A DNA stretch of 30,878 nt from the NCBI GenBank assembly GCA_045639845.1, contig JAZUDW010000075.1:1-30878 (forward strand), given 5' to 3'. Below the pieces are notes generated by a model, which saw only the letters and a list, made by a program, of their open reading frames with translations, did not search any database and was not told the DNA's origin. Every line of letters begins with the position of its first letter. The first letter of the stretch is position 1. Shown here piece after piece: positions 1-7,807 of the stretch. This DNA comes from Colimorpha sp045639845. GTDB lineage: Bacteria > Bacteroidota > Bacteroidia > Bacteroidales > P3. A program made the position numbers and the translations under genes.

Positions 1-1
1 G

Positions 2-550
2 CGCCGTGCCTACCAAAAGATTGCCGATGTTTTTGAGCAATGCAGCTTCGACTACGATAAGAAAAGCGAGACCACCAAGGCTTTCTACTCTTTTGTGCAA
101 AACAAGCTTCACTATGCCGTTACGGGCCAGTCGGCAGCCGAACTTATCTACAGCCGTGCCGATGCCACCCAGCCCACCATGGGGCTGACCACATGGGGAG
201 CCTCGCCAGATGGCAAGATCCTCAAGCGGGATGTCACGGTGGCAAAGAACTACTTGAACGAAAGGGAACTGTCCCGCCTCAACCGTTTGGTGACGATGTT
301 TATCGACTATGCCGAACTTATGGCCGAGGACAATATTCTGATGAGTATGCAAGACTGGCTGAAACAGACCGATGTGTTTCTGAACAACAACCGCCGCGAA
401 GTCCTTGCCGACAAAGGCACCGTCTCCCACGACCAAGCCGTAGCCAAAGCCACCCAGGAATACGAAATCTTCAGAGTAAGACAAGACCAAGAATATGTCT
501 CCGAGTTCGACAAGGAAATGGAGAAATATTTGAAAGGAGATAACGATTAG
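2..550 (+). CDS. RhuM family protein, C-terminal part (5' end cut by window)
   Basis: The reading frame is open from the first complete codon (position 2) to TAG at 548-550, so the N-terminus lies outside the window. The visible part reads FYSFVQNKLHYAVTG near residue 29, then AAELIYSRAD and WGASPDGKI, a pattern I recognise from the Virulence RhuM family (first noted in Salmonella SPI-3). The C-terminal third is charged and probably helical. The biochemical role of RhuM is not established. Members are often found inside or beside restriction-modification loci in Bacteroidota, which fits the nuclease and methyltransferase genes that follow on the same strand. The stop codon overlaps the GTG of the next gene, so the two are probably translationally coupled. 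Family call is fairly sure, function unknown. Confidence 0.8.
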   Translation, partial: RRAYQKIADVFEQCSFDYDKKSETTKAFYSFVQNKLHYAVTGQSAAELIYSRADATQPTMGLTTWGASPDGKILKRDVTVAKNYLNERELSRLNRLVTMFIDYAELMAEDNILMSMQDWLKQTDVFLNNNRREVLADKGTVSHDQAVAKATQEYEIFRVRQDQEYVSEFDKEMEKYLKGDND

Positions 551-1587
551 TGATTATGAATGAGCATACAGAATACATTCAGTTCTTATCCGAAATTAAA
601 TCTCAGATAAGAACAGCGCAATACGATTCCGTAAAGGCTGTCAACACAGCCATGATTCACCTCTATTGGGAGGTGGGACGCTCCATCTCCGAAAAACAGG
701 CCAACGGCTGGGGGAAGTCTGTGATAGAGACTCTCTCAAAAGACCTTCAGCAAGAGTTCCCTGGCATAAAAGGATTCGGAAGCCGTAATATATGGTATAT
801 GGTGCAATTTTATGTTGAATATCATGCGGATATAAATCTGCAACCATTGGTTGCAGAAATTAGCTGGGCCAAGCACCTTGCCATAATGACCAAATGCAAA
901 GAGTCGTTGGAACGTAAGTTCTACATCCTTGCAACCAAGCGATATGGCTGGACGAAAGATGTTCTTATCAATAAGATAGAGCTGAAGAGTTATGAGAAAT
1001 ATCTTTTGGGGCAAAGCAATTTCGATACCACCCTACCCGAATCGGTCAAGAGTCAGGCCGTGCTGGCTTTGCAGAACGACTATTATTTAGGCTACACCCA
1101 ACTCGACGAAGAGCACTCCGAATCCGAATTGGAAGCTGCCATTATCAAAAACATCCGTGCTTTCCTCCTCGACTTCGGCTCCGATTTCTCGTTTATAGGA
1201 AACCAATACCGCATCGAAATATCTGGAACAGAATACTTCATTGACCTACTGCTTTATCATCGACGCTTGCAAGCACTTGTGGCGATCGAGTTAAAGATTG
1301 GAGAATTCAAGCCGGAATACAAAGGCAAGATGGAGTTCTACCTTAACGTGCTGAACGATACTGTCCGTTTGCCGCACGAGAACCCGGCCATTGGTATCAT
1401 CATCTGCAAGTCGAAGGACAGAACCACCGTGGACTATGCGTTGCGTTGTTCGACGATGCCTATTGGCGTAGCTACCTACAGTCTTACCCCCACGCTTCCA
1501 GCCGACTACCAAAAGTTGCTCCCCGATGCGGAAACTATGGTGGCCAAACTCAACTATTTCTTTGAACAAAACGGAGAAGATTTGTAG
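550..1587 (+). CDS. YhcG/DUF1016-type PD-(D/E)XK nuclease domain protein
   Basis: A 345-residue protein. The N-terminal ~170 residues (MIHLYWEVGRSI, GWGKSVIETLS, FGSRNIWYMVQFY, ISWAKHLAIM) match the DUF1016_N helical/winged-helix domain. The C-terminal half is a PD-(D/E)XK nuclease-like fold with D232 (EYFIDLLLYH) and E247-x-K249 (VAIELKIGEFKPEY) as likely metal and catalytic residues. It probably acts on DNA or structured nucleic acid; the natural substrate of this family is uncertain. GTG at 550 overlaps the RhuM stop and has AGGAGA at 535-540, nine nt upstream, which favours it. ATG at 556 is the alternative start and changes only two residues. It sits between RhuM and a methyltransferase, so it may be part of, or a passenger in, a restriction-modification locus. 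It is not the type III Res subunit because it has no helicase motifs. Confidence 0.87.
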   Translation: MIMNEHTEYIQFLSEIKSQIRTAQYDSVKAVNTAMIHLYWEVGRSISEKQANGWGKSVIETLSKDLQQEFPGIKGFGSRNIWYMVQFYVEYHADINLQPLVAEISWAKHLAIMTKCKESLERKFYILATKRYGWTKDVLINKIELKSYEKYLLGQSNFDTTLPESVKSQAVLALQNDYYLGYTQLDEEHSESELEAAIIKNIRAFLLDFGSDFSFIGNQYRIEISGTEYFIDLLLYHRRLQALVAIELKIGEFKPEYKGKMEFYLNVLNDTVRLPHENPAIGIIICKSKDRTTVDYALRCSTMPIGVATYSLTPTLPADYQKLLPDAETMVAKLNYFFEQNGEDL

Positions 1588-1611
1588 TTCATCACTTATT
1601 ATTAAATAGCC

Positions 1612-1654
1612 TGTCCACTAAATATTTGCGGCATTAGGAAATATTTAGCGGACA
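1612..1654. repeat. 16-bp imperfect inverted repeat before the methyltransferase gene
   Basis: Arms 1612-1627 and 1639-1654 are complementary at 15 of 16 positions around an 11-nt spacer. The only mismatch is A1617 against C1649 on the + strand; on the - strand it would be a G-T wobble. The right arm ends at 1654, directly against an ATG at 1655. There is no T-tract after it, so it is not a standard terminator. It could be an operator, a hairpin limiting translation of the methyltransferase, a recombinase core site, or the remnant of a small mobile palindrome. Confidence 0.8.
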
Positions 1655-1675
1655 ATGATAAAAAAATACTCACTT

Positions 1676-3718
1676 ATGGCAATAAAATATATACCTTATT
1701 TTCCGAATACTTTGGAGGGGCAGGCGATACTGGACAATTTTGTGCGGACTCGCAGGATGCTGTCTTATAGAGATAATAATATGGTGGTGGAGCATGTGTT
1801 GAGGGGGATGCCGCTGTATGAGGTGGAGGATGTGGAACGTGTGGGCGAGAATCCCGATGGCAATATCTTGATGCGGGGCGAATGTCTCTCGGCTTGTGCC
1901 TATTTGAAGGAGAAAGGCCTAACGGTGGATTTGGTGTATATTGATCCGCCTTTTGCTTCGGGAGCTGACTATGCTAAGAAGGTGTATGTGCGCCGCAACC
2001 CCAAGGTGGCCGTGGCCATCTCTCAAGCCGAGTCGGAGTTGGATGTGGAGGAGATGAAAGCCTTTGTGGAGAAGATGTATGGCGATGTGTGGGACAAGGA
2101 ACGCTACCTCAACTGGATGTACGAAAACCTGATGGCTATCAAGAGCGTAATGAGCGACAATGCCAGCATCTATGTACATCTAGATGATCATATTGGTCAT
2201 TATGTAAAAATACTATTGGATGAAATTTTTGGCGAAGAGAACTTTAAGAATGATATAGTATGGCGAAGCACAGCCTCTCATAATGATTCCAATAGAAGTT
2301 ATAGCAGTGTTTCTGATCATATTTTCTTCTATTCAAAATCGGATAATTCAATATATAACATTCAATATAAGCCCTATTCAGAAGAATATATAGACAGTGA
2401 ATGGAGGCAGCTTCCTTCTGGCAGGTACTATAAATCAGAGAACATGCTTGATCCTCAACTAAAAATGCAAGCCTATGATTTCCATGGTACAACGGCTAGA
2501 TGGAGAACGACAATTGATAAGTTTGAAGAGTTATGGAATGCTCCACAGACAGAAGTCCCCAACAGTCATGGCAGAATAAAATTAGGGAAGAATGGGAAAC
2601 CTATTAAGCGTTGCAGGATTGTTTTTATGGATGAATTACCAGGAGTCCCGATAAGCGATAACTGGAGTGATATTTCATATGTGGCTGGTAAAGCAGAAGA
2701 ACGTGTTGACTACGCAACTCAAAAACCCGAAGCACTTCTCGAACGCATTATCAAAGCCAGCAGCAATGAGGGCATGGTGGTGGCTGACTTCTTTGGCGGT
2801 AGCGGCGTGACGGCTGCTGTGGCTCACAAGTTGGGTCGCCGCTTTATCCATAACGATATTGGCATCAATAGCATACAGACTACCCGCGACCGATTGTTGG
2901 CCGCTGGAGCCAGTTTCGACATCAAGGAGGTGAAGGACGGTGTGACGCCCTACCGCAAACCCATCCAGACGATGGAGAAACTGAAAAGCCTGATTCTCGG
3001 TCTGCGCAACGAAGACAAACTCGACAAGTTCTGGGAGGGCAGCATCCACGACAGCCGCCATGGCATGATGCCTGTGTATCTGCCCAACCTGATGGATGGC
3101 ACCACACGACTGCTGGACCGTCCGCTGATGAATCGCATTCTGCATGAGGCCATGCCAGACTTGCCCACCGACGTGAAAAGAGTGGTGGTGTATTATATCG
3201 ACATCACCGACAAGCAGGATATCGAGGCCTTTATCCGCGAGAACAACGATGCCTCTTTGGCTGAAGTGGAGCTGCGCGACTTGAAGCAGGTATTGGACCA
3301 TGTGGTGGTGGAAGACGAAGTCGAAACCTCTCTCAGCCAAGCCCACGATGGACTTCTACTTTGCTGGGAACTCCGCATCGACAGCTTTCATAGCGACCGC
3401 GTGTGCCGCAAGATAGACGAATACAACCACAAGACTGAGGCGCAAGCCTTGGCCAAAGGCAAGGCCTCCAGCCTAATCCGCATCAGCGAAGAAGGCTTGG
3501 AAACCATAGAATGGATTTCGGTCGATTGCTCTACCGCCGATAAGACTGCCCCATGGCATAGCGACAAGGAAATCAAGATTGACCGCCTGGGCTATGTGAT
3601 TGAGAATGGAAGGAAAACTACCCGTTTTTGGGATGGGTGTATTCGCACTGAAGACAAGCCTCTACGACTTAAGGTGCGTAATATCTGTGGTGACGAATCT
3701 GTTGTGTTGGTTGAATAG
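1676..3718 (+). CDS. Site-specific DNA methyltransferase, beta class (type III Mod-like)
   Basis: Transfers a methyl group from S-adenosylmethionine to a base (adenine expected) in a specific DNA site. Counting from ATG 1676, the catalytic motif IV DPPF is at residues 90-93 and the SAM-binding motif DFFGGSG at 371-377. Motif IV before motif I, with a long insert between, is the beta-class order used by type III Mod proteins. A conserved block YVHLDDHIGHYVKILLDEIFG precedes the insert, and ATQKPEALLERII follows it. Residues ~170-340 would be the target-recognition domain and are encoded by much more AT-rich DNA. The ~300 residues after motif I are uncharacterised. I prefer ATG 1676 (MAIKYIPYFP), which looks like the start of relatives; ATG 1655 would add seven residues and begins right after the inverted repeat. 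No Res gene follows: the next gene is on the other strand. Confidence 0.88.
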   Translation: MAIKYIPYFPNTLEGQAILDNFVRTRRMLSYRDNNMVVEHVLRGMPLYEVEDVERVGENPDGNILMRGECLSACAYLKEKGLTVDLVYIDPPFASGADYAKKVYVRRNPKVAVAISQAESELDVEEMKAFVEKMYGDVWDKERYLNWMYENLMAIKSVMSDNASIYVHLDDHIGHYVKILLDEIFGEENFKNDIVWRSTASHNDSNRSYSSVSDHIFFYSKSDNSIYNIQYKPYSEEYIDSEWRQLPSGRYYKSENMLDPQLKMQAYDFHGTTARWRTTIDKFEELWNAPQTEVPNSHGRIKLGKNGKPIKRCRIVFMDELPGVPISDNWSDISYVAGKAEERVDYATQKPEALLERIIKASSNEGMVVADFFGGSGVTAAVAHKLGRRFIHNDIGINSIQTTRDRLLAAGASFDIKEVKDGVTPYRKPIQTMEKLKSLILGLRNEDKLDKFWEGSIHDSRHGMMPVYLPNLMDGTTRLLDRPLMNRILHEAMPDLPTDVKRVVVYYIDITDKQDIEAFIRENNDASLAEVELRDLKQVLDHVVVEDEVETSLSQAHDGLLLCWELRIDSFHSDRVCRKIDEYNHKTEAQALAKGKASSLIRISEEGLETIEWISVDCSTADKTAPWHSDKEIKIDRLGYVIENGRKTTRFWDGCIRTEDKPLRLKVRNICGDESVVLVE

Positions 3719-3786
3719 GTAGATAGAGGTGGTAATATGGATTCCCCTTGGCCTTGTTGGGTAATTGTTATGTGGGCTGTACTGTG

Positions 3787-4536
3787 TTATTCGATGGGGA
3801 AGTCGAAGTAGGTGTTTGGGTAGGGTTCGTTGATGAGGGTGAAGTGCCACCATTCGGTAGGGAGTGCTTTGAACCCGTGGCGTAGCATGGCTTGGTGGAG
3901 GATGAGGCGGTTGCGGTATTGCTCGGGTGTGATGGCTACGTGGTTGAAGGTATGGCTTTCGGAACCGAGGTAGTCGAAGGGTGTACCCATGTCGAGTTCC
4001 TTCCCGGTGGCCATATCGATGAGGGTGAGATCGATGGCGGAACCTCGGCTATGGGCGGAGTGATGACTGAGATAGCCTTGGAAGAAGAGGAGGTGCTTGG
4101 AGATGGTGGGATAGAAATATGGTTTGGTAGCAGTGTCGGATAGATCATGGCTCCAGCGGATAAAGTGATTGACAGCTTGCTGCGGTCGGTAGGCATCAAA
4201 GATCTTGATACGGTAGCCTTGCTGCTGTACGTCGAGAGACACTTCCTGAAGTGCAATAGCGGCCTGGATGGTGAGTAGTGCAAGGGGGCTGTGGTAGCCA
4301 TCGATGCGGGATCCGACGAAGTTGTAGGTGCTGTAGTAGCGGATGTCGAGCATGGCATCGGGGACGATGTCGGTGACGTTGACGAAGGTGGCTGGGTAAT
4401 GGTGTAGGCTATCGGTAGGGATGGTGGTAACGACGAGGGTGTCTGTGTGTTGCTGCGAAGAGGCGTCGTTATGGCTGCATGCTTGGAGCAGAAGGGAGAG
4501 GAGCAACGTGTAGAGAAGGGTGTGTCGGTGGATCAT
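3787..4536 (-). CDS. D-alanyl-D-alanine dipeptidase (VanX/DdpX family, M15D), lipoprotein
   Basis: A zinc peptidase that should cleave D-Ala-D-Ala dipeptide. The start at 4536 gives MIHRHTLLYTLLLSLLLQAC, a lipoprotein signal with lipobox cysteine near residue 20, so it is probably anchored in an envelope membrane. Family marks are FDAYRPQQAVNHF, the zinc-binding SAHSRGSAIDLTLI (His and Asp ligands), FDYLGSESH, and EWWHF near the C-terminus (catalytic Glu and third His ligand). Length 249 residues is normal. The frame stays open upstream to 4779, but that extension runs through birA and lacks any signal, so I reject it. It lies 5 nt after birA and is probably the last gene of the pyrH-frr-birA unit. 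With no vanA/vanH-type genes present, a role in peptidoglycan D-Ala-D-Ala recovery is more likely than glycopeptide resistance. Confidence 0.88.
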   Translation of the reverse strand: MIHRHTLLYTLLLSLLLQACSHNDASSQQHTDTLVVTTIPTDSLHHYPATFVNVTDIVPDAMLDIRYYSTYNFVGSRIDGYHSPLALLTIQAAIALQEVSLDVQQQGYRIKIFDAYRPQQAVNHFIRWSHDLSDTATKPYFYPTISKHLLFFQGYLSHHSAHSRGSAIDLTLIDMATGKELDMGTPFDYLGSESHTFNHVAITPEQYRNRLILHQAMLRHGFKALPTEWWHFTLINEPYPNTYFDFPIE

Positions 4537-4541
4537 AGTTA

Positions 4542-5282
4542 TTACCTTGTGGGGAATATGTATTTCAACTCTTTGATATTGCATGAGATGTGCTCTCCAT
4601 CGCTGCGTTGGAGAAGAAGGTGCCCATAGGTATCGACATCGAGTATGGTGGCCTGTATGGGATTGCCTAAATGAAGATAGGGGCAGGGCTGTTGGCGTTG
4701 TAGTAGTCGGGCTAGGTAGATGTTGTGCAAAGTGGGGAATTGTCCGTTGTGCAGCTGTTGGTAGCGTAGGTGTATGCACTTAATGAGCTGGGTGAGGACG
4801 TCGGTAACGTTGTGTGTGTGATGGGTGTGCTGGCAGATGGATGTGGGATTGGGAATCCAGTCGCTGAAGTGGGTTTGATTGACGTTGAGTCCGATGCTGA
4901 CGATGGCAGATGTGATCCGCTGGGTGGTGAGGCGTGCGTCGAGGAGTGTGCCACATACTTTCTGGTGACCTATATATATGTCGTTTGGCCACTTGACATA
5001 GATTGGGTGGCCTGGCAGTAGGTTGATGAGAAGGTCGCTGATGGCTATAGCTATGGTCTCGGTGAGTTGGAACTGGTGTGGGGGCGGTAGGAAGGTGGGG
5101 TGAAGGATAAGAGAACAGGTGATGTTGGCGTATGGTTGACTCTCCCAATGATTGCCTCGTTGTCCTACGCCGGCAGTCTGCTCGTTGGCCGTATAAACGG
5201 TAAACTCCTCGACCTGGTTGAGGTCGAGGAGTTGGCAATAATGATGCGTCGAGTCGATGATATCAAGGTTATGAATGGTCAT
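4542..5282 (-). CDS. birA: Biotin--[acetyl-CoA-carboxylase] ligase
   Basis: Activates biotin with ATP to biotinyl-AMP and attaches it to a lysine of biotin carboxyl carrier proteins, in the cytoplasm. At 246 residues it is the short, monofunctional type without the N-terminal DNA-binding domain, so it should not act as a repressor. Motifs seen: DSTHHYCQ (DSTN-like) at the N-terminus, the biotin/ATP loop TAGVGQRGNHWES near residues 36-48, VKWPNDIYI, CGTLLDA and SIGLNVN. The loop reads GVGQRG where GRGRRG or GRGQRG is usual, a Val in place of the second-position Arg; the remaining core residues are kept, so I expect it to be active. Starts 12 nt after frr and ends 5 nt before the dipeptidase gene, indicating co-transcription. 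Confidence 0.92.
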   Translation of the reverse strand: MTIHNLDIIDSTHHYCQLLDLNQVEEFTVYTANEQTAGVGQRGNHWESQPYANITCSLILHPTFLPPPHQFQLTETIAIAISDLLINLLPGHPIYVKWPNDIYIGHQKVCGTLLDARLTTQRITSAIVSIGLNVNQTHFSDWIPNPTSICQHTHHTHNVTDVLTQLIKCIHLRYQQLHNGQFPTLHNIYLARLLQRQQPCPYLHLGNPIQATILDVDTYGHLLLQRSDGEHISCNIKELKYIFPTR

Positions 5283-5294
5283 CGAAGAGGACGA

Positions 5295-5858
5295 TTAGAC
5301 AGTCATGATCTCTTTCTGTTTTGCATCGTAGATCTTGTCGCACTCGGCAATGAACTTGTCGGTGATGTCTTGGATGTCTTTCTCTACCTGCTTAACTTCG
5401 TCTTCGGGAACCGACTTATCTTTGAGTTTCTTTACTTTGTCCATCACGTTGCGGCGTGCGTTGCGGATGTTGACTTTACCGTTTTCCACTTCGCTCTTTG
5501 CGGCTTTAGAGAGCTCTTTGCGGCGTTCTTCAGTGAGGGGAGGTACAACGATGCGAAGGATCTCGCCTTCGTTGCGAGGGGTGAAGCCGAGGTTGGCATC
5601 GAGGATGGCTTTGTTGATGGCACCAAGGATGCTTTTCTCCCAAGGTTGGATAACGATGCTGCGTGCATCGGGGGTGTTGATGTTGGCTACTTGGCTGATC
5701 TCGGTGGGGGTGCCGTAGTAGTCAACTTTTACACCGTCGAGCATGCCGGGATTGGCTTTGCCAGCACGAATCTTTGCTAATTCTTTCTCTAGGAAGTTGA
5801 CGGAACTCTGCATGCTGCTTTTGGCTTCGTCGATACAGGCTTTCGATAGTTCGTTCAT
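5295..5858 (-). CDS. frr: Ribosome recycling factor
   Basis: Splits the post-termination ribosome together with EF-G. The 187-residue length and sequence are typical: LEKELAKIRAGKANPGML near residues 24-41, VDYYGTPTEISQVANI, IQPWEKSILGAINKAI, the conserved hinge region PPLTEERRKELSKAAK, and a C-terminal long helix rich in Lys/Asp/Glu (RNARRNVMDKVKKL, EKDIQDITDKFI). The ATG at 5858 is unambiguous and follows pyrH by 39 nt, a common bacterial pairing. Likely transcribed from the pyrH promoter. Essential in characterised bacteria. Confidence 0.97.
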   Translation of the reverse strand: MNELSKACIDEAKSSMQSSVNFLEKELAKIRAGKANPGMLDGVKVDYYGTPTEISQVANINTPDARSIVIQPWEKSILGAINKAILDANLGFTPRNEGEILRIVVPPLTEERRKELSKAAKSEVENGKVNIRNARRNVMDKVKKLKDKSVPEDEVKQVEKDIQDITDKFIAECDKIYDAKQKEIMTV

Positions 5859-5897
5859 AATCGTGGGGTATTTATGTTTTATTATTGTCGTTAATAA

Positions 5898-6605
5898 TTA
5901 TTCGGAGATCTCGGTGCCGATGGCTTCGCCTTGTACTACTTTGAGGAGGTTGCCTGGCTGATTCATGTCGAATACATAGATGGGTAAATGGTTCTCTTGG
6001 CAGAGAGCAAAGGCGGTGAGATCCATGATCTTGAGCCGTTTGGTGAGTGCCTCTTGATAGCTGAGTGTGGTGAACTTGGTGGCTGTGGGATCTTTTTCGG
6101 GATCGGCGGTATAGACACCATCTACGCGGGTGCCTTTGAGGATGGCATCGGCTTGGATCTCAACAGCGCGTAGCGATGAAGCGGTGTCGGTGGTGAAGAA
6201 AGGATTGCCGCTGCCGCCACCAATGATGACTACGCGGCCTTCGCGCATGGCTTCGATGGCGCGACGACGGCTCATGGCTTTGCAGATGGGCTCGATAGCG
6301 AGTCCGGAGAGCAGTTCGGTGCGCATACCTTGGCGTTCGAGCTCGGACTGTAGGGCCATGCTGTTGATGAGGGTGGCCATCATGCCCATGTAGTCGCCTT
6401 GCACACGGTCCATACCTTGTGCGGCACCGCTGAGACCACGGAAGATATTGCCGCCACCGATGACGATGGCTACTTCAACACCTTGTTCGACGGTGGCTTT
6501 GATATCTTTGCCATATTGCTCGAGCATGGTGGGGTCGATGCCGTAACTTTGCTTTCCCATTAAGGATTCGCCGCTTAATTTCAATAGAACGCGGTTGTAT
6601 TTCAT
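5898..6605 (-). CDS. pyrH: UMP kinase (uridylate kinase)
   Basis: Phosphorylates UMP to UDP with ATP, the committed step to UTP and CTP; a cytoplasmic hexamer of the amino-acid-kinase fold. All family marks are present in 235 residues: LLKLSGESL at 7-15, VIGGGNIFRG around 48-57, GDYMGMMATLIN, the RRRAIEAM segment, IGGGSGNPFFTTDTA near 128-142, and GVYTADPEKDP. Start ATG 6605 is well placed. First gene of a tight - strand series with frr, birA and the dipeptidase. A TATCTTCG element about 80 nt upstream is a weak promoter candidate. Confidence 0.97.
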   Translation of the reverse strand: MKYNRVLLKLSGESLMGKQSYGIDPTMLEQYGKDIKATVEQGVEVAIVIGGGNIFRGLSGAAQGMDRVQGDYMGMMATLINSMALQSELERQGMRTELLSGLAIEPICKAMSRRRAIEAMREGRVVIIGGGSGNPFFTTDTASSLRAVEIQADAILKGTRVDGVYTADPEKDPTATKFTTLSYQEALTKRLKIMDLTAFALCQENHLPIYVFDMNQPGNLLKVVQGEAIGTEISE

Positions 6606-6685
6606 AGTATCTTTCCTTTCAATAATTAATTTAACATATTGAGAACTATGCCTTTTGTTGGATGATAGTACTCTTTTTCAACCAA

Positions 6686-6693
6686 CGAAGATA
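6686..6693 (-). promoter_or_regulatory. Possible -7 promoter element for the pyrH operon
   Basis: On the - strand this reads TATCTTCG, one mismatch from the Bacteroidota -7 consensus TAnnTTTG. It would give a leader of roughly 75 nt to the pyrH start at 6605. I see no TTG at the expected 18-20 nt upstream, so this is a weak call made mainly because the gene lies after the end of comF and needs a start. Confidence 0.3.
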
Positions 6694-6726
6694 AGAAAAA
6701 AGTTTGGATTGGTGTAAAAAAACTTT
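6694..6726 (-). terminator. Weak AT-rich terminator-like hairpin after comF
   Basis: Read on the - strand, a 7-bp AAAGTTT/AAACTTT stem (arms 6720-6726 and 6699-6705) with a 14-nt loop is followed by several further T residues (A-run at 6695-6698 on +). It lies about 10 nt after the comF stop. The stem has a single GC pair, so termination efficiency is doubtful. Confidence 0.35.
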
Positions 6727-6736
6727 GCTAGGGAGG

Positions 6737-7429
6737 CTAATAATGTCCGGCTATGCAGAGGGTGGCAACGCTGATGGTGATGTCTGGGATGGACGCCAAC
6801 GGCTGGCAGGCGGCATCGAGGGTGGCCCCTGTGGTGATGACATCGTCGATGACAAGGATGTGTTTGCCTTGGAGTGATTCGGGATGCTTGACGCGAAATA
6901 CGTGCTGCATGTTGCTGAGTCGCTCGCTGCGGTCTTTGTGGGTTTGGGTCTCTGTGTAGGTGGTGCGAATGAGGTTATGGGTGCTCACGGGAATGTGAAG
7001 CACCTGGGAGAGACCTCGGCTGAGTTCCTCGCTCTGGTTGTACCCTCGCTTCAGAAGTTTGCGCCAATGCAGAGGAACGGGAACGATAAGGTCGATGTTG
7101 TCAAACCGATGGGATTGAAGAAGGTCCTGTGCCATGTGGCGACCCATGGTGCGTGCTAGATGAATGTTGCCGTTGTATTTGATGGAGTGGACGATAGGAC
7201 GACCTAGGGTCTCGTTGTTGAAGTAGAGATAGGAAGTGGCGGCGTGGAGTGGGAACCGGCCGGTGAGCCGCTGCTCGGTACTATTGAAGGGTGTGGTGCT
7301 GAACCGAGTGTAGGGTAGTGTGAGTTGGCAGTGGAGGCAGAGGTCGTGTTCTCCGGGCAGCAGGGACTCTCCGCAACCTGGACATAGGGCTGGGTAGATG
7401 AGGCGGAACAGGTTGCGGAGCAGTGTCAT
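6737..7429 (-). CDS. comF: ComF family phosphoribosyltransferase-like protein
   Basis: A 230-residue ComF/GntX-type protein, linked in other bacteria to late steps of DNA uptake. It has an N-terminal zinc-ribbon with cysteine pairs CPGC (near residues 17-20) and CLHC (31-34), then a type I phosphoribosyltransferase domain: VPVPLHWRKLLKRGYNQSEELSRGL and the PRPP-binding loop VIDDVITTGATL near residues 194-205. Start ATG 7429 immediately precedes the zinc-ribbon as usual. No other competence gene is nearby. The 5' side is a 416-nt gene-free region. It is probably a single-gene unit. Confidence 0.92.
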   Translation of the reverse strand: MTLLRNLFRLIYPALCPGCGESLLPGEHDLCLHCQLTLPYTRFSTTPFNSTEQRLTGRFPLHAATSYLYFNNETLGRPIVHSIKYNGNIHLARTMGRHMAQDLLQSHRFDNIDLIVPVPLHWRKLLKRGYNQSEELSRGLSQVLHIPVSTHNLIRTTYTETQTHKDRSERLSNMQHVFRVKHPESLQGKHILVIDDVITTGATLDAACQPLASIPDITISVATLCIAGHY

Positions 7430-7557
7430 ATATTATAATGTTTGCGTTAGGATTGCGGATTCCTTGGAAATCTTATGTTAAAGAATATGGTCTATTGGTA
7501 CACTACTGTGCAATTCGTTGCAAGCCTTGACCGAGGTGTCTGTGCTTAGTGATGATG

Positions 7558-7807
7558 AAAAAAAATTGATATGATTTGGCTTAGATTGTCGAACTATTTT
7601 TACATTGTGAAGGTGGTGTATGAAGAGCTTAGGTGAAGCTCGATAGTGTTCTCGAAGAGATTGCGAGCAGAGTGAAGTTAAGCTGAGAACAAGCTACACG
7701 ACTGATGAAGAAAAGGTTCGGTGAGCCTTTGAGTATTTTTCCTGCAAGTGGAGACTTGCGGGCAAAATGGTCTATATAGCCGACAAGATAGGCTTAATCA
7801 TTTTTTT
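7558..7807 (+). ncRNA. Candidate structured non-coding RNA (unassigned family)
   Basis: The gap 7430-7845 has no plausible gene, but the + strand folds well. A closing stem pairs 7572-7576 with 7796-7800, 7578-7583 with 7789-7794 and 7586-7591 with 7781-7786, interrupted by one T-T mismatch and a tandem GA/GA. Inside: a 5-bp helix 7616-7620/7695-7699 enclosing hairpins 7625-7630/7636-7641 and 7647-7654/7684-7691; hairpin 7712-7719/7723-7730; and hairpin 7741-7749/7754-7762, extended by TTTT/AAAA past a bulged C. Five pairs are G-U in + orientation and would be A-C on the - strand, which favours + transcription. A run of seven T (7801-7807) follows the closing stem, opposite an A-run at 7558-7565. 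I see no RNase P, tmRNA or SRP RNA signature. No consensus promoter was found upstream. It converges on the queA 3' end, so it could alternatively be antisense to a queA 3' UTR. Confidence 0.45.

Noticed and set aside
2675..3346. A 223-codon - strand frame inside the methyltransferase gene
   Set aside because: Histidine-rich, no domain, and it lies wholly within a well-supported + strand coding sequence.
4537..4779. An 81-residue N-terminal extension of the dipeptidase frame
   Set aside because: It runs through the birA coding region, is Pro/Thr/His rich, and would destroy the lipoprotein signal that starts at 4536.
7741..7762. The strong hairpin at 7741-7762 as a stand-alone terminator for queA or another gene
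   Set aside because: No T-tract follows it on either strand; it fits better as an internal helix of the candidate RNA.
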